A stretch of DNA of 64,000 nucleotides from Sideroxydans sp. Its GTDB lineage: Bacteria; Pseudomonadota; Gammaproteobacteria; Burkholderiales; Gallionellaceae. The stretch spans positions 161,363-225,362 of the forward strand of contig VMTA01000019.1 of the NCBI GenBank assembly GCA_013791855.1, read 5' to 3'. Below, piece by piece: positions 1 through 8,840 of the stretch (within the stretch, counting starts at the first letter, position 1; every line of letters begins with the position of its first letter). The position numbers and the translations under genes are program-made. Under the pieces are notes generated by a model. It did no database searches and was not told where the DNA came from. It saw only the letters and a list, made by a program, of their open reading frames with translations.

Positions 1-900
1 TCTTCGTACATGCGCGACTTCAGCATGGACATCGCTTCAGCGCGGTTCTTGTGCTGCGAGCGGTCGTTCTGGCACTGCACCACGATGCCGGTCGGGATGT
101 GGGTGATGCGCACTGCCGAGTCGGTCTTGTTGATGTGTTGACCGCCCGCGCCGGAGGCGCGATAGGTGTCGATGCGCAGATCGGCCGGGTTGATGTCGAC
201 CTCGATGGAATCATCCACTTCCGGGTAGACGAACACGCTGGAGAACGAGGTGTGGCGACGATTGCCGGAGTCGAACGGTGACTTGCGCACCAGACGATGC
301 ACGCCGGTCTCTGTGCGCAGATGGCCATAGGCGTAATCGCCGCTGATCTTGAGCGATGCACCTTTGATGCCGGCCACTTCGCCGTCGGACTGTTCCAGCA
401 CTTCAACGGTGAAACCCTTGCGCTCGGCATAGCGAATATACATGCGCAACAGCATGGAACCCCAGTCCTGTGCTTCGGTGCCGCCGGAACCGGCCTGGAT
501 GTCGAGGAAGCAGTTGGCAGAGTCCAGCTCGCCGGAGAACATGCGGCGGAACTCGAGATCGGCGACCAGCTTCTCGATCTGCTCGACATCGCTGACGATG
601 CCCATCAGGCTCTCGTCATCGTTCTCTGCCAGCGCCATCTCCATCAACTCGCTGTTGTCGTTGACCGACTGGCTGATCTTTTGCAGATTGTGCACGATGC
701 CTTCCAGCATCTTGCGCTCTTTGCCCAGATCCTGAGCGCGTTTGGCGTCCTGCCAGATTGCAGGGTCTTCGGCTAGAGCGGCGACTTCGTCCAGGCGTTC
801 CTGCTTGCCGTCGAAGTCAAAGATACCTCCGTAGTTCGAGGTTGCGGGCGCGCAAGTCTTGCAGTTTGGCGGTGAGGGCGTTGAGTTGTTCGGCTTCCAT
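1..900 (-). CDS. prfB: Peptide chain release factor 2 with programmed +1 frameshift (3' end outside window)
   Basis: Release factor 2 ends translation at UGA and UAA. Reading starts at the ATG on the minus strand at 900 and runs 26 codons to an in-frame TGA at 819-817. After a +1 shift the frame stays open to the window edge. The slip site is CGG AGG TAT CTT TGA C, with an internal Shine-Dalgarno-like GGAGG just before CTT-TGA, the classical RF2 autoregulatory arrangement. The main frame holds the GGQ-type peptide release loop ([11 protein letters not shown]) and the family's RF-1 domain, but the last part of the C-terminus is missing because the window starts inside the gene. The TGA is therefore a regulatory device and not a mutation. 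Confidence 0.96.
817..831 (-). promoter_or_regulatory. prfB programmed +1 ribosomal frameshift site
   Basis: On the minus strand the sequence reads CGGAGGTATCTTTGAC. CTT is the slippery codon, TGA is the in-frame stop, and GGAGG a few bases upstream acts as the internal ribosome-pausing site. When RF2 is scarce, termination at TGA is slow and ribosomes shift +1, producing more RF2. The spacing matches the known E. coli site. Confidence 0.95.
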
Positions 901-937
901 GATCGGTTCTGTCTGTCGCTGCTTTAAAGGGTCGCGA

Positions 938-2206
938 TTATAGCGCAAACAGCCCCAACAGGACGCCGCCGGCGATAGCGCCGAAGCCGATCGCGACCTG
1001 GCGTGCTAGTGCAGGACCCGCGATGAAAACGACCATGCCGAATTTGAAGGCGATGTTGGAAAGGAAGGCGATGGCGATAGCTGTCACGGTCTGTTCTTCG
1101 CTGAGCTGTCCAAGATTGAATAGACGCAAACTGGAGAGGGCGATCGCATCCACATCGGTCAATCCCGATACCAGCGCGACGGCATACAAGCCCTGACTGC
1201 CGGCGAGGTCGGCCATCCATGCCGAGCCGACCAGCACCACGACGTAAAGCAATCCGAAACCAAGGGCGGTGTGCAATTCGGCAGGGTTCGAGGTTTCGGG
1301 CACCAGCAGTTCCTGGCCCTTGCTGGTCTGTCTCCATGCATATACGGAAGCGATGAGCCCGGCAATCAGGCCGCCCGCATAGACAGGCGCGAGACCAGGC
1401 AAGGCGCCGAAGGCCAAGATGGAACTCACGACCAGCAAACGCAGCAGTACCACCATGCTGGCGATCACGATCACCATCGCGGCAAGATTGGAGAGGGCGG
1501 GGCTGGCCTTGCCGTGTTTCGAGTAGATCAGGGTAGTGGCGGTGCTGGACACCAAGCCGCCGAAGAAACCCAGTAACGGCGCGCCATAACGCGTGCCGAC
1601 CAGTTGTAGAGCGGTATAACCGGCCAGACTCAATCCGGAGATGAGCACCACCATCAACCACGCCTGATGCGGGTTGAACGCACCGTAGGGGCCGTAGTTC
1701 TGGTCGGGCAGGATGGGCAGCACGATGAAGGTGAGCACCGAGAATTGCAGCACCGCAACCAGGTCACGCCGTGTCAGGCGTTGCGAGAAACCGCGCAGTT
1801 CGGGCTTGAAATAGAGCAGGGCGGTGATGCCGATGGCCAGCATCACCGCCAGCTTGGACATGTTGAGCCAGATCATTACACCCAGCGCGTAGCACAGCAG
1901 CAACGCAATCACGGTCGTTGTGCCGGGGTCGGCATCCGGCTTGTCGGGTTCGTCGCCGAGGTAAGCGGCGATGATGGTCAGTGCGACGGCGACCAATCCG
2001 GCTATCACCAGCCACTGGATATCCAGATGATCGCCCAGCATACCCATCATGGTGCCGAACAATGCAACCAGCGCGAAGGTGCGCAGACCCGCCTTGGCAG
2101 AAGGGTTGCGTTCGCGTTCCAGACCTATCAGCAGGCCGATGGCGATGCTGGTGAGGAATTTCGGCAGCAATTCGATACCGTTGTTTTGCAGGAAAGCGAA
2201 TTCCAT
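938..2206 (-). CDS. MgtC/SapB family membrane protein with DUF4010 domain
   Basis: A 422-residue, strongly hydrophobic protein. The N-terminal part (to about residue 140) looks like MgtC/SapB: a hydrophobic helix followed by GLLIGLERER and an AGLRTFALVALFG segment. The remainder is a DUF4010-type block with several further membrane helices. MgtC proteins in pathogens are linked to magnesium limitation and ATP synthase control; the long MgtC-DUF4010 form has no firm function. The start at 2206 has a good ribosome site (AAGGAG about 8 bases upstream). It follows recJ by only 12 bases, so co-transcription with recJ is likely. Confidence 0.85.
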   Translation of the reverse strand: MEFAFLQNNGIELLPKFLTSIAIGLLIGLERERNPSAKAGLRTFALVALFGTMMGMLGDHLDIQWLVIAGLVAVALTIIAAYLGDEPDKPDADPGTTTVIALLLCYALGVMIWLNMSKLAVMLAIGITALLYFKPELRGFSQRLTRRDLVAVLQFSVLTFIVLPILPDQNYGPYGAFNPHQAWLMVVLISGLSLAGYTALQLVGTRYGAPLLGFFGGLVSSTATTLIYSKHGKASPALSNLAAMVIVIASMVVLLRLLVVSSILAFGALPGLAPVYAGGLIAGLIASVYAWRQTSKGQELLVPETSNPAELHTALGFGLLYVVVLVGSAWMADLAGSQGLYAVALVSGLTDVDAIALSSLRLFNLGQLSEEQTVTAIAIAFLSNIAFKFGMVVFIAGPALARQVAIGFGAIAGGVLLGLFAL

Positions 2207-2218
2207 CGTTGCTTCTCC

Positions 2219-3901
2219 TTACCAGTGACGCACGATCAGTTGCAGCGTCTCGGAACCATTGTATTCATTGATGCTCAGGCTGTACACGGCATGCACGGTG
2301 TCCGGCGCGGCATCGGCGTGGAAGAAGCGGATGGCATCGAAACTGCCGGCAGGCGAGGCGAATTTAAGCTTCAGATGTTTCTCGCCGACGATGCGTTGGG
2401 TCTGCACGCGGAACTCGCCTTCGAACAACGGTTCGGGAAACCCCTGTCCCCACACTTGCGCTTGCAGCTCGCGTGCCATGCGCAGGGAAAACTCCGCTTT
2501 GTCCAGTTCACCGTCGGTGGCGATGCTGCGCACCAGTGCCTTGCTATCCAGCATCTCCTGTACGACGGATTCGAACGCAATGCGGAATTCATCCAGCGCC
2601 TGTTCCGGGATGCTCAATCCAGCCGCCATGGCATGGCCGCCGAACTTCAGGATCAGGTGGGGCTGGCGTTTGGAAACGAGATCGAGTGCATCGCGCAGAT
2701 GCAGGCCGACGATGCTGCGCCCGGAACCTTTCAGCTCGCCGGTTTGTGAGCGGGCGAAGGCGATCACCGGGCGATGGAACTTGTCCTTCAGGCGCGAGGC
2801 GAGGATGCCGATTACGCCCTGGTGCCATTCATCATTGAACAGCGCCAGTGAATAGCTTTCCGCCGGGTCGAATGATTCCAGTGCGGTCAGTGCGCTGTCT
2901 TGCATGTCTGCCTCGATGCTGCGCCGCTCCTGATTGAGCGCATCCAGCTTGGCGGCGATTTCGTTGGCTTCGTTGGCGTCGTCGGTCAGCAAGCAGCGGA
3001 TGCCGAGGCCCATGTCTTCCAATCGTCCGGCCGCATTCAGGCGCGGGCCGACGATGAAACCCAGTTCATAGGCGGAAGCCTGTGCCGCCGGTCGGCGCGC
3101 GATGCGCAACAAAGCCATGATGCCGGGGCAGGCGCGTCCGGCGCGGATGCGCTGCAAACCCTGATGCACCAGGATGCGATTGTTGTCATCCAGCTTCACA
3201 ACGTCCGCTACCGTGCCGAGCGCGACGAGGTCGAGAAGATTGCCCAGATTGGGTTCCTGCCGGTCGGCGAAAGTCCCGCGCTTACGCAGTTCTGCGCGCA
3301 GCGCTAGCAACACGTAGAACATCACGCCCACCCCTGCCAGATTCTTGCTGGGGAATGCACAGCCCGGCTGGTTGGGGTTCACGATGCATTCCGCGTCCGG
3401 CAGGGTGTCGCCGGGCAGGTGGTGGTCGGTCACCAAGACCTGCATGCCAAGTCTGTGTGCTTCGGCAACCCCCTCCACGCTGGCGATACCGTTATCCACG
3501 GTGAGCAGGATGTCGGGCTTGCTTTGAGCCGCGAGGCGGACGATCTCTGGGGTCAATCCGTAGCCGTACTCGAAACGGTTGGGCACGATGAAATCCACTT
3601 TTGCGCCCAGTGCAGACAGGCCGCGCATACTCACGGCGCAGGCGGTCGCGCCGTCGGCATCGTAGTCAGCCACGATCAATAGCTTTTTAGCGGCGGCGAT
3701 GGCATCGGCCAAAGCGATTGCCATGGCCTCCGCCTGCTTCAATAGCTGGAACGGCAGCAGCTTTTTCAGGTCGGTCTCAAGCTGTTCCGTCTGTTCGATA
3801 CCGCGCGCGGCATAGATGCGCGCCAGCAAAGCAGGGATGCCGGATTCGGCAAGCCGCTGGGCGGTGTCTTCAGGGTAGCTACGTTGGTCGATTCTGGTCA
3901 T
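2219..3901 (-). CDS. recJ: Single-stranded-DNA-specific exonuclease RecJ
   Basis: RecJ degrades single-stranded DNA 5' to 3' in recombination and mismatch repair. The 560-residue protein has the DHH phosphoesterase motifs: DYDADG near residues 79-84, a DHH triplet near residue 160, and a GGHAMAAG motif (DHHA1 domain) near residue 430, followed by the OB-fold region. Length matches the family. I chose the ATG at 3901 (MTRIDQRSY...) because the longer open frame upstream would overlap the divergent lysC gene and shows no family-like sequence. It lies divergent from lysC and probably forms an operon with the MgtC-like gene. Confidence 0.95.
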   Translation of the reverse strand: MTRIDQRSYPEDTAQRLAESGIPALLARIYAARGIEQTEQLETDLKKLLPFQLLKQAEAMAIALADAIAAAKKLLIVADYDADGATACAVSMRGLSALGAKVDFIVPNRFEYGYGLTPEIVRLAAQSKPDILLTVDNGIASVEGVAEAHRLGMQVLVTDHHLPGDTLPDAECIVNPNQPGCAFPSKNLAGVGVMFYVLLALRAELRKRGTFADRQEPNLGNLLDLVALGTVADVVKLDDNNRILVHQGLQRIRAGRACPGIMALLRIARRPAAQASAYELGFIVGPRLNAAGRLEDMGLGIRCLLTDDANEANEIAAKLDALNQERRSIEADMQDSALTALESFDPAESYSLALFNDEWHQGVIGILASRLKDKFHRPVIAFARSQTGELKGSGRSIVGLHLRDALDLVSKRQPHLILKFGGHAMAAGLSIPEQALDEFRIAFESVVQEMLDSKALVRSIATDGELDKAEFSLRMARELQAQVWGQGFPEPLFEGEFRVQTQRIVGEKHLKLKFASPAGSFDAIRFFHADAAPDTVHAVYSLSINEYNGSETLQLIVRHW

Positions 3902-3966
3902 GTTTTTGGGCTTCTTTTGCTGTTCAGTGTAGCAGAGCACAGATCGTAATTTCCCTGTAACTCGGG

Positions 3967-3979
3967 TAGAATGCGCGCC
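3967..3979 (+). promoter_or_regulatory. Probable lysC promoter -10 with GC-rich discriminator
   Basis: TAGAAT is followed directly by GCGCGCC, 28 bases before the lysC start. A -35 box is weak (TCGTAA at 3944). The same -10 plus GCGCGC layout recurs at tRNA-Val, gltX, tRNA-Ala and yceD in this window. Confidence 0.55.
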
Positions 3980-4006
3980 ACTTAAAAATCCAATGTGAGC
4001 AATATT

Positions 4007-5239
4007 GTGGCACTGATAGTTCAGAAATACGGCGGCACCTCGATGGGCAGTCCGGAACGCATCAAGAGCGTTGCGCAGCGTGTGGCTAGATTCAAGGCGC
4101 AAGGTCATCAGATCGTTGTTGTGGTCTCGGCAATGAGCGGAGAGACCAATCGCCTGATCGGACTGGCGCACGAGATCCAAAAGCATCCCGATCCGCGCGA
4201 GCTGGATGTGGTGATCTCCACCGGCGAACAAGTCACCATCGGCTTGCTCTCCATGGCGCTGATCGATGCCGGACTCAAAGCCAAGAGCTACACCGGCGCC
4301 CAGGTTAAGATCCTCACCAACAGCGCATTCACCAAAGCACGCATCGTCAGTATCGACGAAGAGAACATCCGTAACGATTTGGACGAAGGCAAGGTCGTGG
4401 TCGTGGCGGGTTTCCAGGGCATGGACGAAGAAGGCAACATCACCACGCTGGGGCGCGGCGGTTCGGATACCACCGGCGTGGCGATCGCTGCCGCACTGGG
4501 GGCGGACGAATGCCAGATCTATACGGACGTGGATGGCGTCTACACCACCGATCCCCGTCTGGTACCCGAAGCGCGTCGCCTGAAGAGCATCACTTTCGAA
4601 GAGATGCTGGAGATGGCGAGCCTCGGCTCCAAAGTGTTGCAGATCCGCTCGGTCGAATTCGCCGGCAAATACAAAGTCAAACTGCGCGTACTTTCCAGCT
4701 TCCAGGAGGATGGAGAGGGGACGCTGATCACATTCGAGGAAAACGACAAAATGGAACAGGCCATCATCTCAGGTATCGCATTCAATCGCGACGAAGCCAA
4801 GATCACCGTACTCGGCGTACCGGACAAGCCGGGCATCGCCTATCAGGTGCTGGGCCCGGTCAGTGATGCGAACATCGACGTGGACATGATCATTCAGAAC
4901 GTCGGGGTGGACGGTTCCACAGACTTCTCGTTCACCGTGCATCGCAACGAGTTCAGCAAGACGATGGAATTGCTGAAGAGCAAGGTGCAGCCGCATATCG
5001 GCGCGCGCGACGTCGTAGGCGACAACAAGACTGCCAAGGTGTCCGTGGTCGGTGTCGGTATGCGTTCGCATGTGGGCATCGCCAGCAAGATGTTCCGCAC
5101 TTTGGCGGAAGAGGGCATCAACATCCAGATGATCTCCACCTCCGAGATCAAGATTTCAGTCGTCATCGACGAGAAGTATCTGGAGCTCGCCGTGCGTGTT
5201 TTGCACAAGGCTTTCGATCTCGATCAAGAAAACGCATGA
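4007..5239 (+). CDS. lysC: Aspartate kinase
   Basis: Aspartokinase phosphorylates aspartate, the first step towards lysine, threonine and methionine. The protein is about 410 residues. It starts with the KYGGTS nucleotide/substrate motif at residues 7-12, continues through an amino-acid kinase domain with GRGGSDTT, and ends in two ACT regulatory domains (from about residue 265). This single-function layout fits the lysine/threonine-feedback-sensitive type. Start codon: GTG at 4007 gives the usual family N-terminus MALIVQKYGG; an in-frame GTG at 3995 would add four residues and cannot be excluded. A typical -10 box with GCGCGCC discriminator lies just upstream. Confidence 0.95.
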   Translation: MALIVQKYGGTSMGSPERIKSVAQRVARFKAQGHQIVVVVSAMSGETNRLIGLAHEIQKHPDPRELDVVISTGEQVTIGLLSMALIDAGLKAKSYTGAQVKILTNSAFTKARIVSIDEENIRNDLDEGKVVVVAGFQGMDEEGNITTLGRGGSDTTGVAIAAALGADECQIYTDVDGVYTTDPRLVPEARRLKSITFEEMLEMASLGSKVLQIRSVEFAGKYKVKLRVLSSFQEDGEGTLITFEENDKMEQAIISGIAFNRDEAKITVLGVPDKPGIAYQVLGPVSDANIDVDMIIQNVGVDGSTDFSFTVHRNEFSKTMELLKSKVQPHIGARDVVGDNKTAKVSVVGVGMRSHVGIASKMFRTLAEEGINIQMISTSEIKISVVIDEKYLELAVRVLHKAFDLDQENA

Positions 5240-5243
5240 TAGT

Positions 5244-5272
5244 TTGACGAGGCGGGGCGATTACATTAGTAT
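5244..5272 (+). promoter_or_regulatory. tRNA-Ser promoter
   Basis: TTGACG, 17-base spacer, TAGTAT, then a TCGCGCCC discriminator, ending 11 bases before the mature tRNA. It is a near-consensus sigma-70 promoter, located only 5 bases after the lysC stop codon. Confidence 0.75.
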
Positions 5273-5283
5273 TCGCGCCCTTC

Positions 5284-5376
5284 GGAGAAGTGGCCGAGTG
5301 GTCGAAGGCACACCCCTGCTAAGGGTGCATCCGGGCAAAACCTGGATCGAGGGTTCGAATCCCTCCTTCTCCGCCA
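5284..5376 (+). tRNA. tRNA-Ser (GCT)
   Basis: A 93-base class II tRNA with long variable arm, encoded CCA and anticodon GCT in the loop CTGCTAA. The acceptor stem GGAGAAG pairs with CTTCTCC. It heads a three-tRNA cluster with two tRNA-Arg copies. Confidence 0.97.
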
Positions 5377-5398
5377 AGGTAACTGTTGTCGTTTTGAG

Positions 5399-5475
5399 GC
5401 GCCCGTAGCTCAGCTGGATAGAGTACTTGGCTACGAACCAAGGGGTCAGGAGTTCGAATCTCTTCGGGCGCACCA
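5399..5475 (+). tRNA. tRNA-Arg (ACG), copy 1
   Basis: A 77-base tRNA with encoded CCA; acceptor stem GCGCCCG/CGGGCGC, anticodon ACG in loop CTACGAA (A34 would be edited to inosine). Identical to the copy at 5521. Confidence 0.97.
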
Positions 5476-5520
5476 ATAAAACGATTTCAGACTGGCAATA
5501 GGCAACACCAAGCAATACAT

Positions 5521-5597
5521 GCGCCCGTAGCTCAGCTGGATAGAGTACTTGGCTACGAACCAAGGGGTCAGGAGTTCGAATCTCTTCGGGCGCACCA
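5521..5597 (+). tRNA. tRNA-Arg (ACG), copy 2
   Basis: Exact 77-base repeat of the preceding tRNA-Arg, 45 bases downstream, with no terminator between them. It is followed at once by a rho-independent terminator, so the Ser-Arg-Arg cluster is probably one transcript. Confidence 0.97.
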
Positions 5598-5601
5598 ATA
5601 T

Positions 5602-5630
5602 AAAGGCTTCCAGCGATGGAAGCCTTTTTC
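5602..5630 (+). terminator. Terminator of the tRNA-Ser/Arg/Arg cluster
   Basis: AAAGGCTTCC / GGAAGCCTTT stem of 10 base pairs around a six-base loop, followed by a T-rich tail. Confidence 0.85.
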
Positions 5631-5760
5631 TTTCTGCCGCATGAATTCTTCGTGCGGATACATATCAATCGCAACAATCGGGCTGCATGCTTATCAAGTT
5701 TGCTTGTATGGCCGCTCTAGGCCATCATTGCGTCACCGATGGATTGTCCTCTGGGGCTAT

Positions 5761-7248
5761 ATGACTGATAAGCTGGAAACTGCCGTTTCGCCTGAAAAAC
5801 TTCGTCGCGTCGCCATCGACCCCGTGTCCCGTGTGGAGGGGCATGGCAAGGTGACCCTATTGCTTGATGAGAATGACCGCGTGCATCAAGTGCGGCTGCA
5901 TATAGTCGAGTTTCGGGGCTTCGAGAAATTCATCCAGGGCCGTCCTTACTGGGAAGCTGCGGTGATGGTGCAGCGTCTTTGCGGCATCTGTCCGGTCAGC
6001 CACCATCTGGCTGCGAGCAAAGCGATGGACATGGTGGTGGGGGCGACGCTCACGCCGACGGCTGAGAAGGTGCGCCGCTTGATGCATTACGGCCAGATCC
6101 TGCAGTCACATGCCTTGCATTTCTTCCATCTGTGTTCCCCCGATCTGTTGTTCGGTTTTGGCTCCGATGTGGCCAAGCGCAACATCGTCGGCATTGCCGC
6201 TGCTTATCCGGAGATCGCCAAACAGGGCGTGCTGTTGCGCAAGTTCGGTCAAGAGGTGATCCGCGTCACGGCGGGCAAGCGCATCCATGGCACGGGATCC
6301 ATCCCGGGCGGGGTGAACAAGAATGTCAGTATCGAGGAGCGCGACTACCTGTTGAAGGATGTCGATCAGGTGGTGGCCTGGAGTGAGGCGTCTGTAGGGA
6401 TCGTGAGCAATCTGTTCGAGCAGGATCTGGATATGTACAGCAGCTTCGGAAGTTTCGATGCGCATACGCTCAACATGGTGCGACCCGATGGTGCACTGGA
6501 GCTTTATGACGGCGGTTTGCGGGCGCGATCGATGGATGGCGAGACGATATTCGATCACTTCGATCCTAGCCGTTACTGGGATGAGATATTGGAAGACGTG
6601 AAGCCGTGGTCCTATATGAAATTCCCGTTCCTGCGTCGTCTGGGGCCTGAGCAGGGTTGGTACCGCGTGGGACCGTTATCGCGCGTGACGCAGTGTGATT
6701 TCATCTCCACTCCGCTGGCTGAAGCACAACGCAAGCAATTCATGGCGTTCGAGAATGGCAAAGCCGCGAAGGCGACGCTGGGCTTCCATTGGGCGCGCAT
6801 GATAGAGATGCTGCATGCGGCAGAGTTGATCCGCGAGATCCTGCATGATCCCGACCTGCAAGGGACGGATCTGGTCAATATCGGTCAGCGCCAGGAGCGT
6901 GGTGTCGGTGTCATCGAAGCACCACGCGGGACGTTGATCCACCATTACCGTGTGGATGAGAACGACCAGATCGTGCGCTGCAACCTGATCGTTTCCACGA
7001 CGCATAACAATCAGGCGATGAATGAAGCGATCCGTCAGGTGGCGCGCCAGTATATCGATGGCAAGAAACTCACCGAGGGCTTGCTCAACCATATCGAGGT
7101 CGCTATCCGTGCTTTCGATCCCTGTCTTTCTTGCGCGACCCATGCTTTGGGCAAAATGCCACTGGAAGTGGAATTGCTGGATGCCGCAGGGGGTAGAGTC
7201 GATATGCTGTCACGCAGCTCTGAGGGTGTTTGTGAGTCGTTGTCGTGA
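5761..7248 (+). CDS. hoxH: NAD-reducing [NiFe] hydrogenase large (catalytic) subunit HoxH
   Basis: HoxH carries the NiFe active site of bidirectional, NAD-linked cytoplasmic hydrogenases (group 3d). The N-terminal nickel motif is RLCGICPVSHH (Cys74 and Cys77) and the C-terminal one is DPCLSCATH (Cys455 and Cys458). The protein is made as a 495-residue precursor; the 34 residues after His461 are expected to be removed by the protease encoded next door. I chose the ATG at 5761 because it places the conserved RVAIDPVSRVEGHGK stretch at the usual distance from the start. It is the first gene of hoxH-hoxW-hypA-hypB. The partner subunits HoxY, HoxU and HoxF are encoded 27 kb away on the other strand, which is unusual. 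Confidence 0.93.
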   Translation: MTDKLETAVSPEKLRRVAIDPVSRVEGHGKVTLLLDENDRVHQVRLHIVEFRGFEKFIQGRPYWEAAVMVQRLCGICPVSHHLAASKAMDMVVGATLTPTAEKVRRLMHYGQILQSHALHFFHLCSPDLLFGFGSDVAKRNIVGIAAAYPEIAKQGVLLRKFGQEVIRVTAGKRIHGTGSIPGGVNKNVSIEERDYLLKDVDQVVAWSEASVGIVSNLFEQDLDMYSSFGSFDAHTLNMVRPDGALELYDGGLRARSMDGETIFDHFDPSRYWDEILEDVKPWSYMKFPFLRRLGPEQGWYRVGPLSRVTQCDFISTPLAEAQRKQFMAFENGKAAKATLGFHWARMIEMLHAAELIREILHDPDLQGTDLVNIGQRQERGVGVIEAPRGTLIHHYRVDENDQIVRCNLIVSTTHNNQAMNEAIRQVARQYIDGKKLTEGLLNHIEVAIRAFDPCLSCATHALGKMPLEVELLDAAGGRVDMLSRSSEGVCESLS

Positions 7249-7718
7249 TGGTCGCGCCTGTCCTGATCTTTGCTGTCGGCAATGAGTCGCGCGGGGATGA
7301 TGCGCTGGGCCCCTTGTTGTTGCGGCGCATTCAGGAACAGGTATCCGACTCGGTCGAATGCATCGAGGATTTCCAGCTACAGGTAGAACATTCAGCCGAT
7401 CTGCTTGGACGGCGGCAGGTCGTGTTCGTGGATGCCGATGTCTCGTGTGAGCCACCTTTCCGTTTTTCTGAGTTGGAGGCGGCGCACGATCATAGTTATT
7501 CCAGTCATGCGCAATCGCCTGCCGCGCTGCTGCATACTTTTGGACAGGTTTATACAGACACGCTTCCGCAATGTTATGTGCTGGGCATCAGGGGTTATGG
7601 TTTTGAGCTGGGGGAGGACCTGAGTCCTGAGGCGGCAGATAATCTGGAACAGGCCACTGCATTTCTTCAAACATGGCTGGCGCGCAACGTCGAACCTGCG
7701 CAGGCGCGTCATGCATGA
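7248..7718 (+). CDS. hoxW: Hydrogenase maturation protease (HoxW/HyaD family)
   Basis: A 156-residue nickel-dependent endopeptidase that trims the C-terminus of the large subunit after NiFe insertion. The N-terminal GNESRGDDALGP motif and the downstream DADVS acidic stretch fit the family's nickel-binding residues. The ATG overlaps the hoxH stop codon, so translation is probably coupled. Given its position directly after hoxH, I infer HoxH as the substrate. Confidence 0.88.
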   Translation: MVAPVLIFAVGNESRGDDALGPLLLRRIQEQVSDSVECIEDFQLQVEHSADLLGRRQVVFVDADVSCEPPFRFSELEAAHDHSYSSHAQSPAALLHTFGQVYTDTLPQCYVLGIRGYGFELGEDLSPEAADNLEQATAFLQTWLARNVEPAQARHA

Positions 7719-8052
7719 GATGTCCTTGGCGCAGAACGTGCGCGAGATCATCGAGCAGGCCGCGCGGGACCAAGGCTTCTCCCAAGTGAAGACGGTGTGG
7801 CTGGAAATCGGGCGGCTGTCTTGCGTGGAGCAGGAGGCCATGCGTTTCTGTTTCAGCGCCGCGATGCAAGGCAGTGTCGCGGAGGACGCGCAATTGGAGA
7901 TCATCGATACGCCGGGCAGGGGGCTTTGCCCAAAATGCAGCCACGAGGCTGAGATCGAGAATGTGTATGACGCGTGTTCGCAGTGCGGCAGTTACGGTCT
8001 GCAACTGGTCGCCGGTGATGCGATGCGCGTAAAAGAGTTGGAGGTGGTGTGA
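7711..8052 (+). CDS. hypA: Hydrogenase nickel incorporation protein HypA
   Basis: A 113-residue HypA with the nickel-binding N-terminus MHEMS (His2) and a zinc site made of CPKC (73-76) and CSQC (89-92). HypA works with HypB to deliver nickel to the hydrogenase large subunit. It overlaps the end of the protease gene by 8 bases and the start of hypB by 1 base. Confidence 0.95.
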   Translation: MHEMSLAQNVREIIEQAARDQGFSQVKTVWLEIGRLSCVEQEAMRFCFSAAMQGSVAEDAQLEIIDTPGRGLCPKCSHEAEIENVYDACSQCGSYGLQLVAGDAMRVKELEVV

Positions 8053-8828
8053 TGTGCCTGACTTGTGGATGTGGTTCGGATGAGGTGCTGATACGTGGCA
8101 GGAAGCTCATGAACAGGCCGAAGGCACCGGTCAGCTTCCGTCTGCACCGAGTCGAAGCGAAGATCGCTGAAGATACGCAACGTATCGTCAAGCTGGAGCA
8201 GGACATACTGCACAAGAACGATCGGCACGCTCAGGGTAATCGTGAGTTGTTCAAGCAGCATGGCATGCTCGCGCTGAACCTTGTTTCCAGTCCAGGTTCA
8301 GGTAAGACCACGCTGTTGGTGCGTACGCTACAGGCCCTGCAAGGGCGCTATCCCCTGGCGGTGATAGAAGGTGACCAACAGACGGAGCAGGATGCAGACC
8401 GTATCCGTGCGACCGGCGTGCCTGCCGTTCAGATCAACACCGGGAAAGGCTGTCATCTGGATGCTCAGATGATAGAACGTGCTTTGCCGGAGATGCCTTT
8501 GCCTGAAGGAGGCATGTTATTCATCGAGAACGTCGGCAATCTGGTATGCCCGGCCGGTTTCGATCTGGGCGAGTTCGCCAAGGTGGTGGTGCTGTCGGTG
8601 ACAGAAGGCGAGGACAAGCCGCTCAAGTATCCCGACATGTTCCGTGCTGCCGAGTTGATGCTGCTAAACAAGTGCGACCTGCTGCCTTATCTTACTTTCG
8701 ATGTGGAGCTTGCAGAAACGTACGCGCGTCGCGTCAATCCTGATATCCGCATCATCCGCCTCTCCGCTGTCAGCGGAGAAGGCATGGACGCGTGGCTGTC
8801 CTGGCTGGAAGCACAGCATCTAGGCTAG
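8052..8828 (+). CDS. hypB: Hydrogenase nickel incorporation GTPase HypB
   Basis: A 258-residue SIMIBI-class GTPase. It has the N-terminal high-affinity nickel motif MCLTCGCG, a P-loop SSPGSGKTT near residues 79-87, and a GTPase base-recognition motif NKCD near residue 215. The histidine-rich stretch found in some HypB proteins is absent, so nickel storage is not expected. ATG overlaps the hypA stop (TGATG). The operon stops here: hypC, hypD, hypE and hypF are not in this window and must be supplied from elsewhere. Confidence 0.95.
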   Translation: MCLTCGCGSDEVLIRGRKLMNRPKAPVSFRLHRVEAKIAEDTQRIVKLEQDILHKNDRHAQGNRELFKQHGMLALNLVSSPGSGKTTLLVRTLQALQGRYPLAVIEGDQQTEQDADRIRATGVPAVQINTGKGCHLDAQMIERALPEMPLPEGGMLFIENVGNLVCPAGFDLGEFAKVVVLSVTEGEDKPLKYPDMFRAAELMLLNKCDLLPYLTFDVELAETYARRVNPDIRIIRLSAVSGEGMDAWLSWLEAQHLG

Positions 8829-8840
8829 CACCGCGCAGGC

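Noticed and set aside
817..819. In-frame TGA 26 codons into prfB
   Set aside because: It is the known programmed +1 frameshift site, with CTT-TGA-C and an internal ribosome-binding site, and the rest of the gene is intact. It is not a pseudogene.
5701..5735. Possible sigma-54 promoter before hoxH (GGCC...TTGC)
   Set aside because: The GG and GC elements are 8 bases apart, not the required 10, so I do not call it.
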